In this document: piece after piece, positions 12,715 through 14,624 of the stretch | Layout: every line of letters begins with the position of its first letter | How positions within the stretch are numbered: the stretch's first letter is position 1 | Origin: Candidatus Methanosuratincola sp. | Lineage (GTDB): Archaea > Thermoproteota > Methanomethylicia > Methanomethylicales > Methanomethylicaceae | DNA length: 14,624 nucleotides | NCBI GenBank assembly: GCA_029907755.1 | Contig: JARYLH010000023.1 | Span: forward strand, 1-14,624 | Reading direction: 5' to 3' | Translations under genes and position numbers: made by a program | The notes under the pieces: generated by a model | Told to the model about the DNA's origin: nothing | What the model saw: only the letters and a program-made list of their open reading frames with translations | The model's database searches: none

Positions 12715-13362
12715 GTGAATGGCTTGACTGAGAAGGCAGTCTACCTCATCTCTGGCGGCATGGATTCTCCAGTGGCCGCGTACTTGGGCGTTATGAGGGG
12801 CTGGGCTCCAGTATACGTCTACTTCGACAACAGACCCTTTTCTGGCGAAAGGGAGCTGGAGAAGGCAACAGCACTGGCGAGGCGGATTACGGAAGCGACA
12901 GGCGTCCGAGGCGAGATGCTCGTCGTGCCGCACGGCAAGGACCTCGACCTCATAGTGGACAGATGCAGGAGGAACCTTTCCTGCCTGCTCTGCAAAAGGA
13001 TGATGTACCGGAAGGCTGAGGCAGTAGCAAGGGCTCATGGGTGCAGCGCCATAGTAACAGGGGAGATCGTCGGAGAGCAGGCGAGCCAGACGCTGCACAA
13101 CCTGATCCTCAATACTTCCGTGGTCACGATCCCCATGGTCAGGCCCTTACTCGGGCTTAACAAAACGGAGGTGGAGGCTATAGCCAAGAGGATTGGGAGC
13201 TATGACATCTCGGCGATGAGGTCGGAAGGATGTGCCGCGGCAGCTGTAAAGGCAAGGACTCTTGCCAAGAAAGCAGAGATTGAAGGCGAGGAGGGGGCCT
13301 TGCCGATCGTCGAACTGGTGGAATCAGGAATCAGAGAGGCAAGATCGATCCGTCTTCCCTGA
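12715..13362 (+). CDS. thiI: Standalone ThiI-type PP-loop tRNA sulfurtransferase (catalytic domain only)
   Basis: The 215-residue product corresponds to the C-terminal adenylating domain of ThiI, which makes 4-thiouridine in tRNA and may supply sulfur for thiazole. The PP-loop is SGGMDSPVAAY (13-23). A CxxC at Cys90/Cys93 in LSCLLCKRMMYRKAE matches the persulfide-carrying motif of methanogen ThiI. IVTGEIVGEQASQTLHNL (113-130) and VRPLLGLNKTEVEAIAKRIG (142-161) are further ThiI motifs. The N-terminal ferredoxin-like and THUMP domains are missing; they occur in the facing gene, whose 3' end overlaps this one by 32 bases. The GTG start is nearly leaderless. A split ThiI is the simplest reading. 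Confidence 0.85.
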   Translation: MNGLTEKAVYLISGGMDSPVAAYLGVMRGWAPVYVYFDNRPFSGERELEKATALARRITEATGVRGEMLVVPHGKDLDLIVDRCRRNLSCLLCKRMMYRKAEAVARAHGCSAIVTGEIVGEQASQTLHNLILNTSVVTIPMVRPLLGLNKTEVEAIAKRIGSYDISAMRSEGCAAAAVKARTLAKKAEIEGEEGALPIVELVESGIREARSIRLP

Positions 13363-14392
13363 CCGAAGCCTCGAATGCTTTTTTCAATATTGCGTCAACA
13401 GCAGACGGTTCTGGCTCGCCAACGAAGTCAATGTTTTCGGGGTACCTAGACTTGCTTTTTATGTCTATTCCCATCAGCCCTGCCCAATCTTCAATAACCT
13501 GATTTTCCAGGGCTGCCAGCGGGAAAAGCACGGCAGAGTGTTCGATCTTCCGGCATAATTCCGAAAGGGAGCCCAAACTTGGCACAGGCATCCCTGAAGC
13601 GACTGCTGCAAGCCCTTTAGTCCGGCAGTAGTGGGATGCAAGCGTGAATTGCATCAAGGGGGTTGGCGCCTCACAGGGGAATGCCACTGCCCTGAGAGGT
13701 GCCCCAGTCGACCATTCAGCGAGGACGGCAAGATTCTTTTCGGTCTGCTCGCTCACGATCCCATCCAGACCGAACACCGCTGCCATGACGGGGGATCCTC
13801 GCTTCATCAGGCACCAAGAGGCAGCAACCGATTCAAAGGTCTCATCAATGATGCCCAAAACGGCATCCTGCGTGCCAAGCGGGAAACCGTCTGGACCTCT
13901 CACTGCTCCCGTGTAGAGTACCGCAGAGCCGTCCCTGATCTCTATGAAGAGCTCGTTGTTGGGGAAATCAAGGTCAACACGGAGGTCGGGGCGCACCATC
14001 AGGATAGCCTCACCGACCCTAGCGGCAGCCTCCTGGCTCGTGTAGGGGTGGGATCCGATCCGCCTGCACCTGACTGCGAACGACCCTGAGGCGAATTTCT
14101 TGGCTATCATTACTGCAGCCTCGGCGATATCATCGAGCCTCGAGGTAGCCATGTGTCCAGGCGAGGCAGAAGAAACTCCAAAGACCTTCGAGGCCAGCCT
14201 GGATGCGATAACAGGCTCCTCAGTCTTGATATAGATCCTTCCTGCAATCCTCCAGATTTCGGAGTATGATACCCTTTTCTCACTTAATCTCTCCCTTAGG
14301 CACTTGAGCAGCCTCTGCTCGTAATCCCTTCTCACGGGCTTGCTCTTGATCCCGATCTCTCCACCGACCCTTACCACTACTACACCTTCCAT
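13331..14392 (-). CDS. THUMP-domain ThiI-like protein with degenerate PP-loop domain
   Basis: The 353-residue product has the full ThiI order: an N-terminal ferredoxin-like region (VRVGGEIGIKSKPVRRDYEQ, 7-26), a THUMP tRNA-binding domain (about 60-165, ending LYTGAVRGPDGFPLGTQ) and a C-terminal PP-loop-like domain (about 175-353). Where ThiI has SGGIDSPVA, this protein has IDETFESVAA (182-191), and the TGE-GQVASQTL segment is replaced by SGMPVPSLGSLSEL, so adenylation chemistry appears lost. The residual fold is still recognisable (ASWCLMKRG, PLAALENQVIEDWAGLMG). It probably binds tRNA and delivers it to the standalone PP-loop protein encoded opposite; that partnership is inference. Start ATG 14392 begins the conserved N-terminal strand, with a weak GGGG site upstream. 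Confidence 0.8.
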   Translation of the reverse strand: MEGVVVVRVGGEIGIKSKPVRRDYEQRLLKCLRERLSEKRVSYSEIWRIAGRIYIKTEEPVIASRLASKVFGVSSASPGHMATSRLDDIAEAAVMIAKKFASGSFAVRCRRIGSHPYTSQEAAARVGEAILMVRPDLRVDLDFPNNELFIEIRDGSAVLYTGAVRGPDGFPLGTQDAVLGIIDETFESVAASWCLMKRGSPVMAAVFGLDGIVSEQTEKNLAVLAEWSTGAPLRAVAFPCEAPTPLMQFTLASHYCRTKGLAAVASGMPVPSLGSLSELCRKIEHSAVLFPLAALENQVIEDWAGLMGIDIKSKSRYPENIDFVGEPEPSAVDAILKKAFEASVREDGSILPL

Positions 14393-14511
14393 AGACTGAG
14401 CCCCGGATATTCAGATCTCAAACAGGCATTCAAAGCCAAACAAACAAATACAGAGGCATTCTAAAAAGGATACGGTAAATGCCTCAATCGAACCTGCATA
14501 GAGGGATCAAA

Positions 14512-14624
14512 ATGGAGGGCAATGGAGCGGGATCAGGCGGAAGGCTCGTCTGGTGCATGAGGTCTCTCCACGCACGTGGATTGATCACAGGCTCTGGCGG
14601 CAACGCCAGTCTGAGGCTGAAAGA
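14512..14624 (+). CDS. Class II aldolase/adducin-family protein, N-terminal part (continues past window)
   Basis: The 37 complete codons include LVWCMRSLHARGLITGSGGN followed by ASLRLK. This is the N-terminal pattern of class II aldolases such as L-fuculose-1-phosphate aldolase, in which the G-x-x-GN-x-S loop binds the substrate phosphate. These enzymes use a metal ion to cleave or dehydrate phosphorylated sugars; the zinc-binding histidines and the substrate lie beyond the window edge. ATG 14512 has GAGGG about 6 bases upstream. An in-frame ATG at 14479 would add 11 residues (MPQSNLHRGIK) behind AAGGA and cannot be excluded. It is divergent from the THUMP gene across about 120 bases without another recognisable gene. 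Confidence 0.75.
   Translation, partial: MEGNGAGSGGRLVWCMRSLHARGLITGSGGNASLRLK

Noticed and set aside
1..14624. CRISPR array, insertion sequence or integrated element
   Set aside because: No regularly spaced repeats, transposase or integrase motifs, or terminal inverted repeats were seen, and codon use is uniform across the genes.

Overview
The window looks like a chromosomal segment of an archaeon, most likely of the TACK superphylum. The evidence is an archaeal RadA recombinase, an ESCRT-III/CdvB division protein (usual in TACK and Asgard archaea, absent from most Euryarchaeota), archaeal-type Asd and aspartate kinase, a NikR regulator, TATA/BRE-type promoters, oligo-T terminators, frequent TTG/GTG starts and heavy AGG/AGA arginine codon use. 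A Bathyarchaeia-, Methanomethylicia- or Korarchaeia-like lineage would fit, but nothing here fixes the lineage, and methanogenesis is not shown. There are no RNA genes, insertion sequences or CRISPR arrays that I can see. Base composition looks even, so I see no sign of recent transfer.

Layout. (1) Positions 1-1223 (+): the tail of an unknown gene, a membrane polyferredoxin and a tiny four-cysteine membrane protein, tightly coupled by overlaps. (2) 1340-4127 (+): leuC-leuD-leuB, with leucine-type specificity motifs. (3) 4178-5134 (-): radA, convergent with leuB. (4) 5192-5444: a 250-base intergenic region with a radA promoter and two candidate promoters ahead of asd. (5) 5445-7976 (+): asd-lysC, the first two steps of aspartate-family amino acid synthesis. 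(6) 8107-10853 (-): a second complete cassette of aconitase-like large subunit, small subunit and beta-decarboxylating dehydrogenase. Its motifs differ from the leucine set; candidate roles are homoaconitase/homoisocitrate (coenzyme B or lysine) or an isocitrate-type function. (7) 11009-11422 (+): nikR, divergent from the second cassette. (8) 11490-12098 (-): an ESCRT-III gene. (9) 12160-12648 (-): a UspA protein. (10) 12715-14392: a standalone ThiI-type PP-loop sulfurtransferase (+), convergent and overlapping with a THUMP protein (-) whose own PP-loop domain has lost its catalytic motifs. (11) 14512 to the end (+): the start of a class II aldolase.

Together, genes 2, 5 and 6 form an amino acid (and possibly cofactor) biosynthesis island: a 2-oxoacid chain-elongation cassette in two copies around the aspartokinase/Asd pair. 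The most unusual observation is the apparent division of the tRNA 4-thiouridine/thiamine enzyme ThiI into a catalytic PP-loop protein and a THUMP protein carrying a pseudo-PP-loop domain. Next in interest are the atypical specificity loop of the second small subunit and the small cysteine-rich membrane protein beside the polyferredoxin.
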